The notes under the pieces are model-generated. The model was not told where the DNA came from, searched no databases, and saw only the letters and a program-made list of their open reading frames with translations. Made by a program: the position numbers and the translations under genes. A stretch of DNA of 64,000 nt from Flavobacterium endoglycinae (GTDB lineage Bacteria > Bacteroidota > Bacteroidia > Flavobacteriales > Flavobacteriaceae): NCBI RefSeq assembly GCF_017352115.1, contig NZ_CP071448.1, positions 5,009,001 to 5,073,000 on the forward strand, read 5' to 3'. This document shows positions 1 to 8,110 of the stretch, piece after piece; position 1 is the stretch's first letter, and the number at the start of each line of letters is the position of its first letter.

Positions 1-2115
1 CCAGAAACGGTGCATTTTCATGGCATTTATAAATTCCTTGGCAAAACCAGCTGTTGCTATTTCGCTAGTCATTACAATTCCCGAATCAAAATTGGTAATT
101 TCCGCAATAAAAGGCGCATTGCTTACTATTTTAGAAGCCTCACCATCAGCACCAATTACTTTGCAGTGTTTATAGGCATCGTTAAGGAATTCCTGAACTT
201 CACCGCTGTCTGCTATTTCGCTTAAATCGGATCCGTGAGGGACATAAATGGCATCAAACAATACAGATGAAGCAGTTAAAAAACTGAAATCTGCAGTTAT
301 GGCTCCGCCGGTATCCGTAGAGATTGATCCTAAGTTTGGTGCAATGATGCTTGCCTGAGCTTTTTCTTTTAAAAGCGCATTTTTAATATTGTTAACTGCT
401 TTTTCTGAAACGCCGTTCGTACAGATCACAGCTACTTTTCTTGTTTCAATGGTTGGAGAATTTGTTGGATTTTTAATCATACTTAAGGCAGCAGATTCTT
501 TTACCGATTGTTTACTCGTAGTTGGTTCTTGGTTTCCACCTTCATTTTCAGGAGAAACACCTTTATTCATTGGAGTTTCTGGTGATGCTGGAACTTTCTC
601 ACCCAATCCTACAGCTACTTTTTCAGCCAGTTTTTTATCAACTTGAGATAATAATCCCAGCACTCGAACTCTTACAGCAGAAGATTTTACTTTTCCAAGT
701 TCAAAACGCAGGGCTTTTACAATATGGCTTTTTTCTTCATCAGTCTGGCTGTTGAAAAATAATTTCGCTTGCCCAAAATGGTCGTTAAAACTTTCGCTTC
801 TTTCACGCACTTTATGAGCATCAACACGTTCGTTAAAACTCGAAAAACCACCATCTTTAATCATTGCCTGATATGGGCAGCCGCCTCCAAGCGAATTAGG
901 GTGGTAACTAACTTGTCCTTTATTAATTTCCTGACGCATATGACCGTCACGCTGATTATTGTGAACAGGAGCAATGCTTCTATTGATCGGAATTTCATGA
1001 AAGTTAGGGCTTCCTAATCTAGAAAGTTGTGTATCAGTATAAGAAAATAATCTTCCTTGTAATAATGGATCGTTTGTAAAATCAATTCCAGGCACAATGT
1101 GTCCGGGATGAAAAGCGATTTGTTCCGTTTCAGCAAAGAAATTTTCAGGGTTTTTGTTTAGTACCATTTTCCCAATTATGGTAACGGGAACTAGTTCTTC
1201 GGGAACGATTTTGGTAGGATCCAATAAATCAAATTCGTATTTGTGCTCATCTTCAGTAGGAATGATTTGAACACCCAATTCCCATTCTGGAAAATTCCCA
1301 GATTCGATCGCTTCCCATAAATCTTCTTTATGGAAATCTGAATTTTTTCCTGAGATTTTCTGCGCTTCGTCCCAAGCAACTCCATGTGTTCCCAGTTTAG
1401 GTTTCCAATGGAATTTTACAAAAACAGATTCATTTTTAGCATTCACCAATCGGAAAGTATGCACTCCAAATCCTTCCATCATTCGAAAGCTTCTTGGAAT
1501 CGCTCGATCAGACATGACCCACATAATCATGTGCATAGATTCTGGCATGAGTGAAATAAAATCCCAAAAAGTGTCATGTGCAGAGGCTGCTTGAGGCATT
1601 TCGTTGTGAGGCTCAGGTTTTACAGCATGAATTAAATCTGGAAATTTGGCTGCATCTTGTATAAAAAATACGGGAATATTATTGGCAACTAAATCATAAT
1701 TCCCTTCTTGAGTGTAAAATTTAACGGCAAATCCTCTGGCGTCTCGAGCAAGATCAGTAGATCCTTTCGATCCAGCAACAGTTGAGAATCGAACAAATAC
1801 AGGTGTTTTTTGTCCCATTTCCTGAAGAAAACCTGCTTTGGTTAATTCTGGAATTGGATTGGTCACTTCGAAATAACCGTGCGCTCCTGAACCTCTTGCG
1901 TGAACAATTCTTTCTGGAATTCGCTCATGGTCAAAATGCGTAATTTTTTCTCTTAAAATAAAGTCTTCTAATAATGAAGGTCCTCTTTCGCCAGCTTTAA
2001 GCGAGTTGTTGTCATCATTGATTTTAACACCTTGATCAGTAGTCAAAAACTGGTCGGTTCCGTCAGATATATTTTTTGATAAGTCGCGCTGTTTTTCGTC
2101 TTGAAAATTTTCCAT
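1..2115 (-). CDS. katE: Large-subunit catalase HPII type (C-terminal end outside window)
   Basis: Haem catalase that breaks hydrogen peroxide into water and oxygen. The frame is open from an ATG at 2115 down to base 1 (705 codons) with no stop, so only the last part of the protein is missing; E. coli HPII has 753 residues. Visible are the long N-terminal arm, the catalytic His region (RIVHARGSGAHGYFEV, His72), the distal Asn motif LVANNIPVFF and the haem-ligand segment GRLFSYTDTQLSRLG with its Tyr. After about residue 570 a PfpI/DJ-1-like domain begins (RKVAVICTNGVS), which marks the large-subunit clade and separates it from small-subunit catalases. There is no signal peptide, so it should be cytoplasmic. 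Monocistronic as far as the window shows. Family assignment is very secure; the symbol rests on domain architecture. Confidence 0.96.
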   Translation of the reverse strand, partial: MENFQDEKQRDLSKNISDGTDQFLTTDQGVKINDDNNSLKAGERGPSLLEDFILREKITHFDHERIPERIVHARGSGAHGYFEVTNPIPELTKAGFLQEMGQKTPVFVRFSTVAGSKGSTDLARDARGFAVKFYTQEGNYDLVANNIPVFFIQDAAKFPDLIHAVKPEPHNEMPQAASAHDTFWDFISLMPESMHMIMWVMSDRAIPRSFRMMEGFGVHTFRLVNAKNESVFVKFHWKPKLGTHGVAWDEAQKISGKNSDFHKEDLWEAIESGNFPEWELGVQIIPTEDEHKYEFDLLDPTKIVPEELVPVTIIGKMVLNKNPENFFAETEQIAFHPGHIVPGIDFTNDPLLQGRLFSYTDTQLSRLGSPNFHEIPINRSIAPVHNNQRDGHMRQEINKGQVSYHPNSLGGGCPYQAMIKDGGFSSFNERVDAHKVRERSESFNDHFGQAKLFFNSQTDEEKSHIVKALRFELGKVKSSAVRVRVLGLLSQVDKKLAEKVAVGLGEKVPASPETPMNKGVSPENEGGNQEPTTSKQSVKESAALSMIKNPTNSPTIETRKVAVICTNGVSEKAVNNIKNALLKEKAQASIIAPNLGSISTDTGGAITADFSFLTASSVLFDAIYVPHGSDLSEIADSGEVQEFLNDAYKHCKVIGADGEASKIVSNAPFIAEITNFDSGIVMTSEIATAGFAKEFINAMKMHRFW

Positions 2116-2217
2116 AAAATATCTTAATTAGTTAAATTTTTTTGAAGTTATTAGAATATTTTTTCAATTGTTAAATGCAGATTTATAAATAGTTACAATT
2201 GGTCTGATATTCTTCTT

Positions 2218-2244
2218 CAAAATTAATTCATAAGATTTTTATGA
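2218..2244 (-). promoter_or_regulatory. Putative katE promoter -7 box and adjoining inverted repeat
   Basis: Read on the minus strand, bases 2225-2218 give TAATTTTG, a perfect match to the flavobacterial -7 consensus TANNTTTG. Directly upstream lies a 6-5-6 inverted repeat (TCATAA, 5 nt, TTATGA; 2228-2244), placed where a regulator could act between the two promoter elements. No TTG -33 box was found at the usual distance, so the assignment is tentative. The leader to the ATG would be about 100 nt. Confidence 0.35.
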
Positions 2245-2288
2245 TTTTATAAAATTAGAATTGTATGTTCTACAATTGCCATAAAGAA

Positions 2289-3242
2289 TTAAATCCAGTC
2301 TCCCGAAGCATTATAATCGTCAGGAAGATAGGTAAGGTATTGCACCATTCTTGGTTTTTCTCCAGTATTTGCCGTTGCACAATGAGGCAGTCTGCTGTCC
2401 CAAATGATAAAATCTCCCGCATTGGCTGCAATAGGTCTGGCTTGTTCATTTAGTATTTTATCCCGTGGATTTTCATGCGGTTTAAGTTCGTCCAGCCATT
2501 GGTTAATTCGATTATGAAATCCTGGAACACAGTGAAAAGCACCATCATCTGATCCGCAGTCAGTAAGATAAAATAATCCCTGCAGTGAAGATATAAGAGG
2601 TTTTCTTAAGCTCATATCCCAATGAAGCGGACTTCCTAAAAAGATAAAATCATTTGTTTCCGGCGGATTGAAACTTACTTTATCTATCGTTTTGTATATT
2701 TTAGTGGTTTTGTAAAGTTGCTCATATGCTTTTTTTACTCGTGGCGAAAAACGGTTGCGGTTTAAGGTTTCATGATCCGAAAAGTTAAGCATTAATCCTT
2801 TTTGATCTTCATGTCGAATGTACCAGCTTCGCTTGTCGTTAGGATTAATTTTTAAATATTCCCAAATAGCCTTTTGTGTTTTTTCGCAGTCTTCTTTCGA
2901 AATAGCATTTTTAACTACGATATAACCATTTTGATTCCAGAATTCAAGGTCTTCTTCAGAAAGGACATTTTCGGATAAATCTTCTATGGCATAAAAAGTA
3001 TCTCTTTTTCGATTGTTTATCCAATTTTTAAACGATTCAAAATCTGGCTTTTCTAAGTGTAAATAACGCAGCGTATCTTCCATACCAATTCCTAATTGAT
3101 ACAAAGTTTTAATTTCATTGTCCCAATTGGAATGATCGGTTTTTGCCGATTCAGGTTCTACAGCACGTTTCCATAAAGGTTCAAGCACAGTCCAAGGCAT
3201 AAGTTTTGTTTTTTGGTTGATACAAAGCCAAAAATAAGGCAT
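2289..3242 (-). CDS. Phytanoyl-CoA dioxygenase (PhyH) family protein
   Basis: Predicted non-haem Fe(II)/2-oxoglutarate-dependent oxygenase of 317 residues. The double-stranded beta-helix core shows the metal-binding facial triad: His207 and Asp209 in SPLHWDMS and the distal His287 in SRLPHCA, followed by Arg298, which in the family binds the 2-oxoglutarate carboxylate. A region rich in aromatic residues (FLGSPLHWD, GLFYLTDC) lines the predicted substrate pocket. No signal peptide. It lies in the same direction as katE but is separated from it by 173 nt with the catalase promoter in between, and a terminator lies upstream of it, so it is probably transcribed alone. The substrate cannot be told from sequence. 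An in-frame Met15 is an alternative start; the first 14 residues are not part of the fold. Confidence 0.85.
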   Translation of the reverse strand: MPYFWLCINQKTKLMPWTVLEPLWKRAVEPESAKTDHSNWDNEIKTLYQLGIGMEDTLRYLHLEKPDFESFKNWINNRKRDTFYAIEDLSENVLSEEDLEFWNQNGYIVVKNAISKEDCEKTQKAIWEYLKINPNDKRSWYIRHEDQKGLMLNFSDHETLNRNRFSPRVKKAYEQLYKTTKIYKTIDKVSFNPPETNDFIFLGSPLHWDMSLRKPLISSLQGLFYLTDCGSDDGAFHCVPGFHNRINQWLDELKPHENPRDKILNEQARPIAANAGDFIIWDSRLPHCATANTGEKPRMVQYLTYLPDDYNASGDWI

Positions 3243-3289
3243 TTCGAATTTTGTATGAAAAGTAAAAATACCTGTTTTTTGCTTTATAA

Positions 3290-3317
3290 AAAAGCCTCAG
3301 GAAAACCTGAAGCTTTT
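3290..3317 (-). terminator. Terminator of the ABC exporter operon
   Basis: A 12-bp stem with one mismatch (AAAAGCCTCAGG, loop AAAA, CCTGAAGCTTTT) lies just after the stop of the minus-strand permease gene and before the dioxygenase gene. Its A-rich left flank reads as a T-run on the minus strand. Confidence 0.75.
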
Positions 3318-3333
3318 ATAAAATTGAAATCGT

Positions 3334-5757
3334 TTATTCGTATTTTAAATAACGCAGCACATCTACTTTTGTAGCTTGATAGGCTCTAGAAAGTACCACA
3401 AGCAAGGTCAGCAATAATAAAACACTAAACCCGATTATGAATGGAAGTATTGAAATTTGAATTCGGTAAGCAAAATTTTCCAGCCATTTATTCAGCAGAT
3501 AATATACAGGAACTACCGCAATCACAAATCCGATAATGCTGAAAATTACATATTGTTTGCAAAGCTCTTTTAATAAAACATTCGTTTCGGCACCCAATGT
3601 TTTTCGGATGGCGATTTCTTTCATGCGTCTTTCAATCGAGTAAGAAGCCAGCGCAAATAAGCCAAAAAGAGCAATCACAATTACGATTATATTTAGCAGC
3701 GAAAAAAGATTTTTCTGTTTCACATAACTGCTGTATGATTTTTTGTATTCTTTGTCTACAAAATTATAGATAAACGGATAGTCTGAATCGACATTCTTTT
3801 TCCAATAATTTTCGATTTCAGAAAGTGTTTCATTCATCGTTTTAAGATCCACAGTTATATAAATATTATTTAGTGAACCTGCAAACCATTTTACAGTTTT
3901 AAAGTGAAAAAAGGACATTGGTTTGATGCTTTCACTAGGATTTTCAAGATTAAAATCTTTTACCACTCCAACCAAATACATTTCCTGGCCGTTCCAGACA
4001 ATCTTTTTGCCAATTGGATCTTTTTCGTGTAATAATTTCAAGGCAGTTTCATTAACCAGCATGCTGTTAATCGTATCTTGAGAATATTTTGGACTAAAAG
4101 AACGACCTTGAACCATTTTGATTTTCAACATTTCTAAAGCTCCAAAATCAACGGGAATATTATCTCCGTCTACACTAATATCTTTATAATGATAAGAGAT
4201 TGTTGATTTGGCTCCATTTCCCATTACAAAAGCACCTCCAGCTACTTGTTTAACACCTTTTAAGTGCAGTAATTGATTTTTAATTTGTTCATATCGGTCA
4301 ATACGGGTTTGGTCTGTAATCCCGTCACCATACATATTTCGATAAGTAATGTTTATGACCTGGTCTCCGTTAAAACCTAATTCTTTCGAATTCATGTGTT
4401 CAATCTGCTGATACACAATATACGAACCAATGATAAAGAAAGAAGCCACAGCAAATTGAAAAATCAACATTCCGTTGCGGAGCCAGACACCGCTTTTGCT
4501 TCGTCCAAAATTTCCTTTTAAAACTTTTAAAGCTTCAAAATTAGCGACATAAAGTGCTGGAAATATTCCTGCGGCGATTACCGTAACGATAAATATAACC
4601 ACAAGCTGTCCGTAAAACTGACTGCTTTGTAGTACTAATGTTTTTTCTAAAAACGTGTTATAATACGGCAGAGAAAGTTCGGCTATGACCAGCGCAATCA
4701 AAATTGAAAATAAGGTTATAATGGCAGTTTCAAAAATAAACTGCTGGATTATAGCTGATTTTGAAGCACCGATAATTTTTCTCACACCCACTTCTTTGGC
4801 TCTTTTTATGGCATTTGCTGTTGCAGAATTTACATAATTGACAATAGACAAAATCAGGATTAAAACCGACAATCCAATCATAATAAGGAGAAATTGGTAA
4901 TTTCCTTTTGGTTCTGCCATTCCGCCAGTTTTACTGTGTAGGCGAACAGTTGATAAAGGTTCTAAATGAGGTATTACAGCGCCATACTTTTTAATAAAAT
5001 CTTCCGAACTCATGCCTTCTTCTTTAGCACGTGGAGCTGTCAGATGTTCAAAATACAATTTATAAAGATTAGACTCGACACGATGCTGATCTTCAGGATT
5101 TTTTAATTTTACAAGCAGTACAAATTGAAAATTTCCCCAATATAAAATAGTGCTGCTTATATATTTATCCATAAAATTAACCACGCACGACGGGTTATAG
5201 GCTGATTTTTTGTCAAGCTTATAAACGCCTCTTACTATCAGTACTTTGTTTCTAAAAACAACCTTTTGTCCTAGTGCACTTTGGCTACCAAAAATTTGAT
5301 AGGCTAGCTGGTCAGACAAACAAATGCTGTTAACATCTGGCAAAGCATTTTTAGGATTTCCTTCAATAAAAGTATAAGGAAAATAATCGAAGAAGTTTTT
5401 TTGAGCAAGTACGATTTTATCGGTTTGGACTTTTTTGTTGTTATAACGAATGATATCATTTTCATAATAACCATTTATATAACAATACGATTCGACTTCT
5501 GGAGCATTTTCTTTAATCGCAGAACCTATAGGAGCTGAACTCGAAGCCCAATATGTGGTAGGATCCATTTGATTGGCAACCAGAAAAACATTGTCTTTAT
5601 TAGGATTCCATTGGTCATAACTATGTTCGTCGTTCCAGTACAAAATGGCAAAAATCAATCCCGCAATGCCAATGCTGAGACCTAATATATTCAAAGCTGT
5701 AAAAAGCTTATTGTTCTTTACATGATATGTAAATACATTTATCCAGTTTTTCAGCAT
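3334..5757 (-). CDS. ABC transporter permease, MacB/FtsX family
   Basis: Inner-membrane permease of 807 residues typical of Bacteroidota exporters. It has an N-terminal membrane anchor (about residues 20-40), a periplasmic MacB-like domain, a first FtsX block of three membrane segments (about 285-410), a further membrane segment near 430 followed by a second periplasmic domain, and a C-terminal FtsX block (about 675-800). Both blocks carry the RAKEVGVRKIIGASK / RMKEIAIRKTLGAET coupling motif that contacts the ATPase. Such proteins work as mechanotransmitters or exporters rather than importers; the substrate (toxic compound, peptide or lipoprotein) is unknown. It follows the ATPase gene by 4 nt, so they form one operon. 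The divergent NtrC-type two-component pair probably controls it. Confidence 0.9.
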   Translation of the reverse strand: MLKNWINVFTYHVKNNKLFTALNILGLSIGIAGLIFAILYWNDEHSYDQWNPNKDNVFLVANQMDPTTYWASSSAPIGSAIKENAPEVESYCYINGYYENDIIRYNNKKVQTDKIVLAQKNFFDYFPYTFIEGNPKNALPDVNSICLSDQLAYQIFGSQSALGQKVVFRNKVLIVRGVYKLDKKSAYNPSCVVNFMDKYISSTILYWGNFQFVLLVKLKNPEDQHRVESNLYKLYFEHLTAPRAKEEGMSSEDFIKKYGAVIPHLEPLSTVRLHSKTGGMAEPKGNYQFLLIMIGLSVLILILSIVNYVNSATANAIKRAKEVGVRKIIGASKSAIIQQFIFETAIITLFSILIALVIAELSLPYYNTFLEKTLVLQSSQFYGQLVVIFIVTVIAAGIFPALYVANFEALKVLKGNFGRSKSGVWLRNGMLIFQFAVASFFIIGSYIVYQQIEHMNSKELGFNGDQVINITYRNMYGDGITDQTRIDRYEQIKNQLLHLKGVKQVAGGAFVMGNGAKSTISYHYKDISVDGDNIPVDFGALEMLKIKMVQGRSFSPKYSQDTINSMLVNETALKLLHEKDPIGKKIVWNGQEMYLVGVVKDFNLENPSESIKPMSFFHFKTVKWFAGSLNNIYITVDLKTMNETLSEIENYWKKNVDSDYPFIYNFVDKEYKKSYSSYVKQKNLFSLLNIIVIVIALFGLFALASYSIERRMKEIAIRKTLGAETNVLLKELCKQYVIFSIIGFVIAVVPVYYLLNKWLENFAYRIQISILPFIIGFSVLLLLTLLVVLSRAYQATKVDVLRYLKYE

Positions 5758-5761
5758 GATC

Positions 5762-6472
5762 TTAGATTTTAGAAGTTACCAAAACATCCACATTTTTCTG
5801 ATTCATTTTTTCTGAAAGAATAACACCGTCTTTCATCAAAATGGTTTTCTGCGAAAAAGAAGCGTCATAATCAGAATGCGTTACCATCAGAATTGTTGAA
5901 CCGCTTGCATGAAGATCAGTCAGTAATTCCATCACTTCATTTCCGTTTCTACTGTCTAAGTTTCCTGTTGGTTCATCTGCCAGAATAATTTTCGGATTGT
6001 TGATTAAAGCTCTGGCAACTGCCACACGCTGCTGTTGTCCGCCCGAAAGTTGCTGCGGAAAATGCTTCAAGCGATGTGAAATTCCTAATATTTTGGCGAT
6101 ATCATTTACTCGGTTTTTTCTTTCGGAAGCAGGAACATTATTATAAATCAAAGGCAGTTCTATATTTTCAAAAACCGATATTTCATCAATTAAATTGAAG
6201 TTTTGAAAAATAAATCCAATGTTTTCTTTTCGTGCTTTTGCTTTCAATTTTTCTTTTAAGCCCACCATTTCCTGTTCCAGAAGCTGATAACTTCCAGAAC
6301 TAGCGCTGTCTAAAAGACCAATAATGTTTAATAAAGTAGATTTTCCGCTTCCCGAAGGTCCCATAATCGAGATAAAATCGCCTTCGTTAATAGTTAATGA
6401 AATTTCACTTAGAGCTCTGGTTTCTAATTCATCGGTTCTAAATACTTTAGAAAGTTTTTGAATGTTAATCAT
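5762..6472 (-). CDS. ABC transporter ATP-binding protein (LolD/MacB-type)
   Basis: ATPase subunit of 236 residues for the adjoining permease. It shows the Walker A motif GPSGSGKS (38-45), the Q-loop region FIFQNFNL, the signature LSGGQQQRVAVARAL and Walker B IILADEPTGNLD followed by the H-loop in MVTHSDYD. This is the standard arrangement of the MacB/LolD class. It is the first gene of the two-gene export operon and is divergent from the response-regulator gene across a 287-nt spacer holding a GGAC/GTCC array. No membrane segment; it should sit on the cytoplasmic face of the inner membrane. Confidence 0.95.
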   Translation of the reverse strand: MINIQKLSKVFRTDELETRALSEISLTINEGDFISIMGPSGSGKSTLLNIIGLLDSASSGSYQLLEQEMVGLKEKLKAKARKENIGFIFQNFNLIDEISVFENIELPLIYNNVPASERKNRVNDIAKILGISHRLKHFPQQLSGGQQQRVAVARALINNPKIILADEPTGNLDSRNGNEVMELLTDLHASGSTILMVTHSDYDASFSQKTILMKDGVILSEKMNQKNVDVLVTSKI

Positions 6473-6652
6473 AAATTGATTTTTTAATTGTTTGATTGAT
6501 GTTCGTTTTTCGATTTATTATACTTTCTAAAGCAAAAGAAACAGACCTGAAAATTAAGATAATTTATGCTGATTTTTCGAGGTTTATTTTGTTATTTTTA
6601 CTTTCGAAAGCTGTTAATTATTAATGATTTACCAGTTCTAAAAAGGATTTTC

Positions 6653-6745
6653 GTGCCAGAAATTTAAATGCTGTAACTGCCTTATTTTTAAAACATTATT
6701 TTTTGAAAGTGAACTGGACTGTCCATTAATGGACACCTTTCGTCC
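6653..6745. promoter_or_regulatory. GGAC/GTCC operator array in the divergent spacer
   Basis: The 287-nt spacer between the exporter operon and the regulator gene contains four alternating half-sites: GGAC 6716-6719, GTCC 6721-6724, GGAC 6731-6734 and GTCC 6742-6745. The middle two form the perfect 16-bp palindrome TGTCCATTAATGGACA (6720-6735). This lies only about 15 bp before the regulator's ATG. A TGGCACG on the minus strand (6658-6652) matches a sigma-54 -24 element pointing at the exporter operon, but the expected -12 GC is absent. The array is a plausible binding site for the adjacent NtrC-type regulator; that link is inference. Confidence 0.5.
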
Positions 6746-6759
6746 AAAACTGAACATAG

Positions 6760-8109
6760 ATGAAAAAGACAAACGCTTCAATTTTAATCATAGACGATCA
6801 GGAAGACATCCTTTTTGCCTCAAAAGTGTATCTCAAAAAGTATTTTGAAAACATTTATACGCTCAATAATCCGAAAAATATTGTCGAATTGCTGGCAAAA
6901 AATACTATTGATGTGGTGTTATTGGACATGAATTACAGAATAGGTTTTGAAGATGGAAGAGAAGGTTTGTATGTTTTGAAAGAAATAAAAACGCTTTCGC
7001 CGAAAACCGTTGTGATTTTAATGACCGCTTTTGGTAAAGTAGAAACCGCTGTCGAAGGTTTAAAAAACGGCGCTTTTGATTACATTTTAAAACCATGGGA
7101 GAATAAAAAGTTGTTGGAATCAGTGAAACAAGCCGTAGACAAAAGCCGAAAAGAACAGAGAAAAAATCAAGAAACCGAAATTAAAAATGAATTTTTTATA
7201 GGCAGTTCAGAAAGTATAAAAAAAGCCTATTCTCTGGCTGATAAAGTCGCTAAAACGGATGCCAATGTTTTGATTTTAGGTGAAAACGGAACCGGAAAAT
7301 TTGTGTTGGCACATCATATTTTCAGCCAGTCAGAAAGAAAAAACCAGCCTTTTGTAGCGGTTGATTTAGGATCTTTGAATTCGAATATTTTTGAAAGTGA
7401 ATTGTTTGGTTATGCCAAAGGTGCTTTTACCGATGCTAAAAATGATACACCCGGACGTTTTGAAATGGCGCAGAACGGAACTATTTTCCTCGATGAAATA
7501 GGCAATGTTCCGCTTCATCTGCAATCTAAATTACTGCAGGTTATTCAAACCAAAACCATAACTCGTTTGGGAGAAACCAAAGCCAGACCTTTAAATGTCA
7601 GGATTATCACAGCAACCAATTTAAACCTGAAACAAGAAGTAGCCGAGAAAAATTTCAGGGAAGATTTGTATTACCGAATCAATACAATGGAAATTGTGCT
7701 GCCGCCGCTGCGAGAACGTTACGAAGATAAAATTCCGCTGGCTGAATATCTTCTCGATAAAATGATCGAAAAATATGAAAGAGAGGAAATTACTTTTGAT
7801 AAAAAAGTTCTCGAACAAATTGAAAAACACGCTTGGAACGGTAACATCCGTGAAATGGAAAATAAAATTGAACGCGCCGTAATTCTCTGCGAAAACAATA
7901 GGATAACCGTTGCCGATTTGGATTTGGAAACCATTACACCTTATGAAGAAAACGCAGACGACAGCCAGCTTTCCTCGGTTGAAAAAGCTGCGGTTGAAAA
8001 GGCACTTCTCAAAAATAACAATAATATCAGTAAAACGGCAGAAGAACTTGGTTTGTCGAGAGGTTCTTTGTACCGACGTTTGGAGAAATATAATATCAAT
8101 ATAAACTAA
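6760..8109 (+). CDS. NtrC-family response regulator (receiver-AAA+-Fis)
   Basis: Transcription activator of 449 residues. An N-terminal receiver domain has acidic residues IDDQED (11-16), phospho-acceptor Asp56 in VVLLD and the Lys in YILKPW. A central AAA+ domain (about 148-375) has Walker A GENGTGKF, Walker B GTIFLDEIG and arginine-finger region REDLYYRIN. A C-terminal Fis-type helix-turn-helix ends the protein (NNISKTAEELGLSRGSLYRRL). The loop that touches sigma-54 reads GAFTDA rather than GAFTGA, and the residue after the Walker A Lys is Phe instead of the usual Glu. It is followed after 1 nt by its kinase gene, and is divergent from the ABC exporter it most likely regulates. Confidence 0.93.
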   Translation: MKKTNASILIIDDQEDILFASKVYLKKYFENIYTLNNPKNIVELLAKNTIDVVLLDMNYRIGFEDGREGLYVLKEIKTLSPKTVVILMTAFGKVETAVEGLKNGAFDYILKPWENKKLLESVKQAVDKSRKEQRKNQETEIKNEFFIGSSESIKKAYSLADKVAKTDANVLILGENGTGKFVLAHHIFSQSERKNQPFVAVDLGSLNSNIFESELFGYAKGAFTDAKNDTPGRFEMAQNGTIFLDEIGNVPLHLQSKLLQVIQTKTITRLGETKARPLNVRIITATNLNLKQEVAEKNFREDLYYRINTMEIVLPPLRERYEDKIPLAEYLLDKMIEKYEREEITFDKKVLEQIEKHAWNGNIREMENKIERAVILCENNRITVADLDLETITPYEENADDSQLSSVEKAAVEKALLKNNNNISKTAEELGLSRGSLYRRLEKYNININ

Positions 8110-8110
8110 T

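Noticed and set aside
10..1017. Four plus-strand ORFs within the first kilobase
   Set aside because: They are antisense to the catalase frame, which is clearly coding by its conserved motifs.
6648..6658. Sigma-54 promoter on the minus strand in the exporter spacer
   Set aside because: TGGCACG fits the -24 element, but the bases where TTGC should stand read TCCT, so the -12 GC is missing; kept only as a remark.
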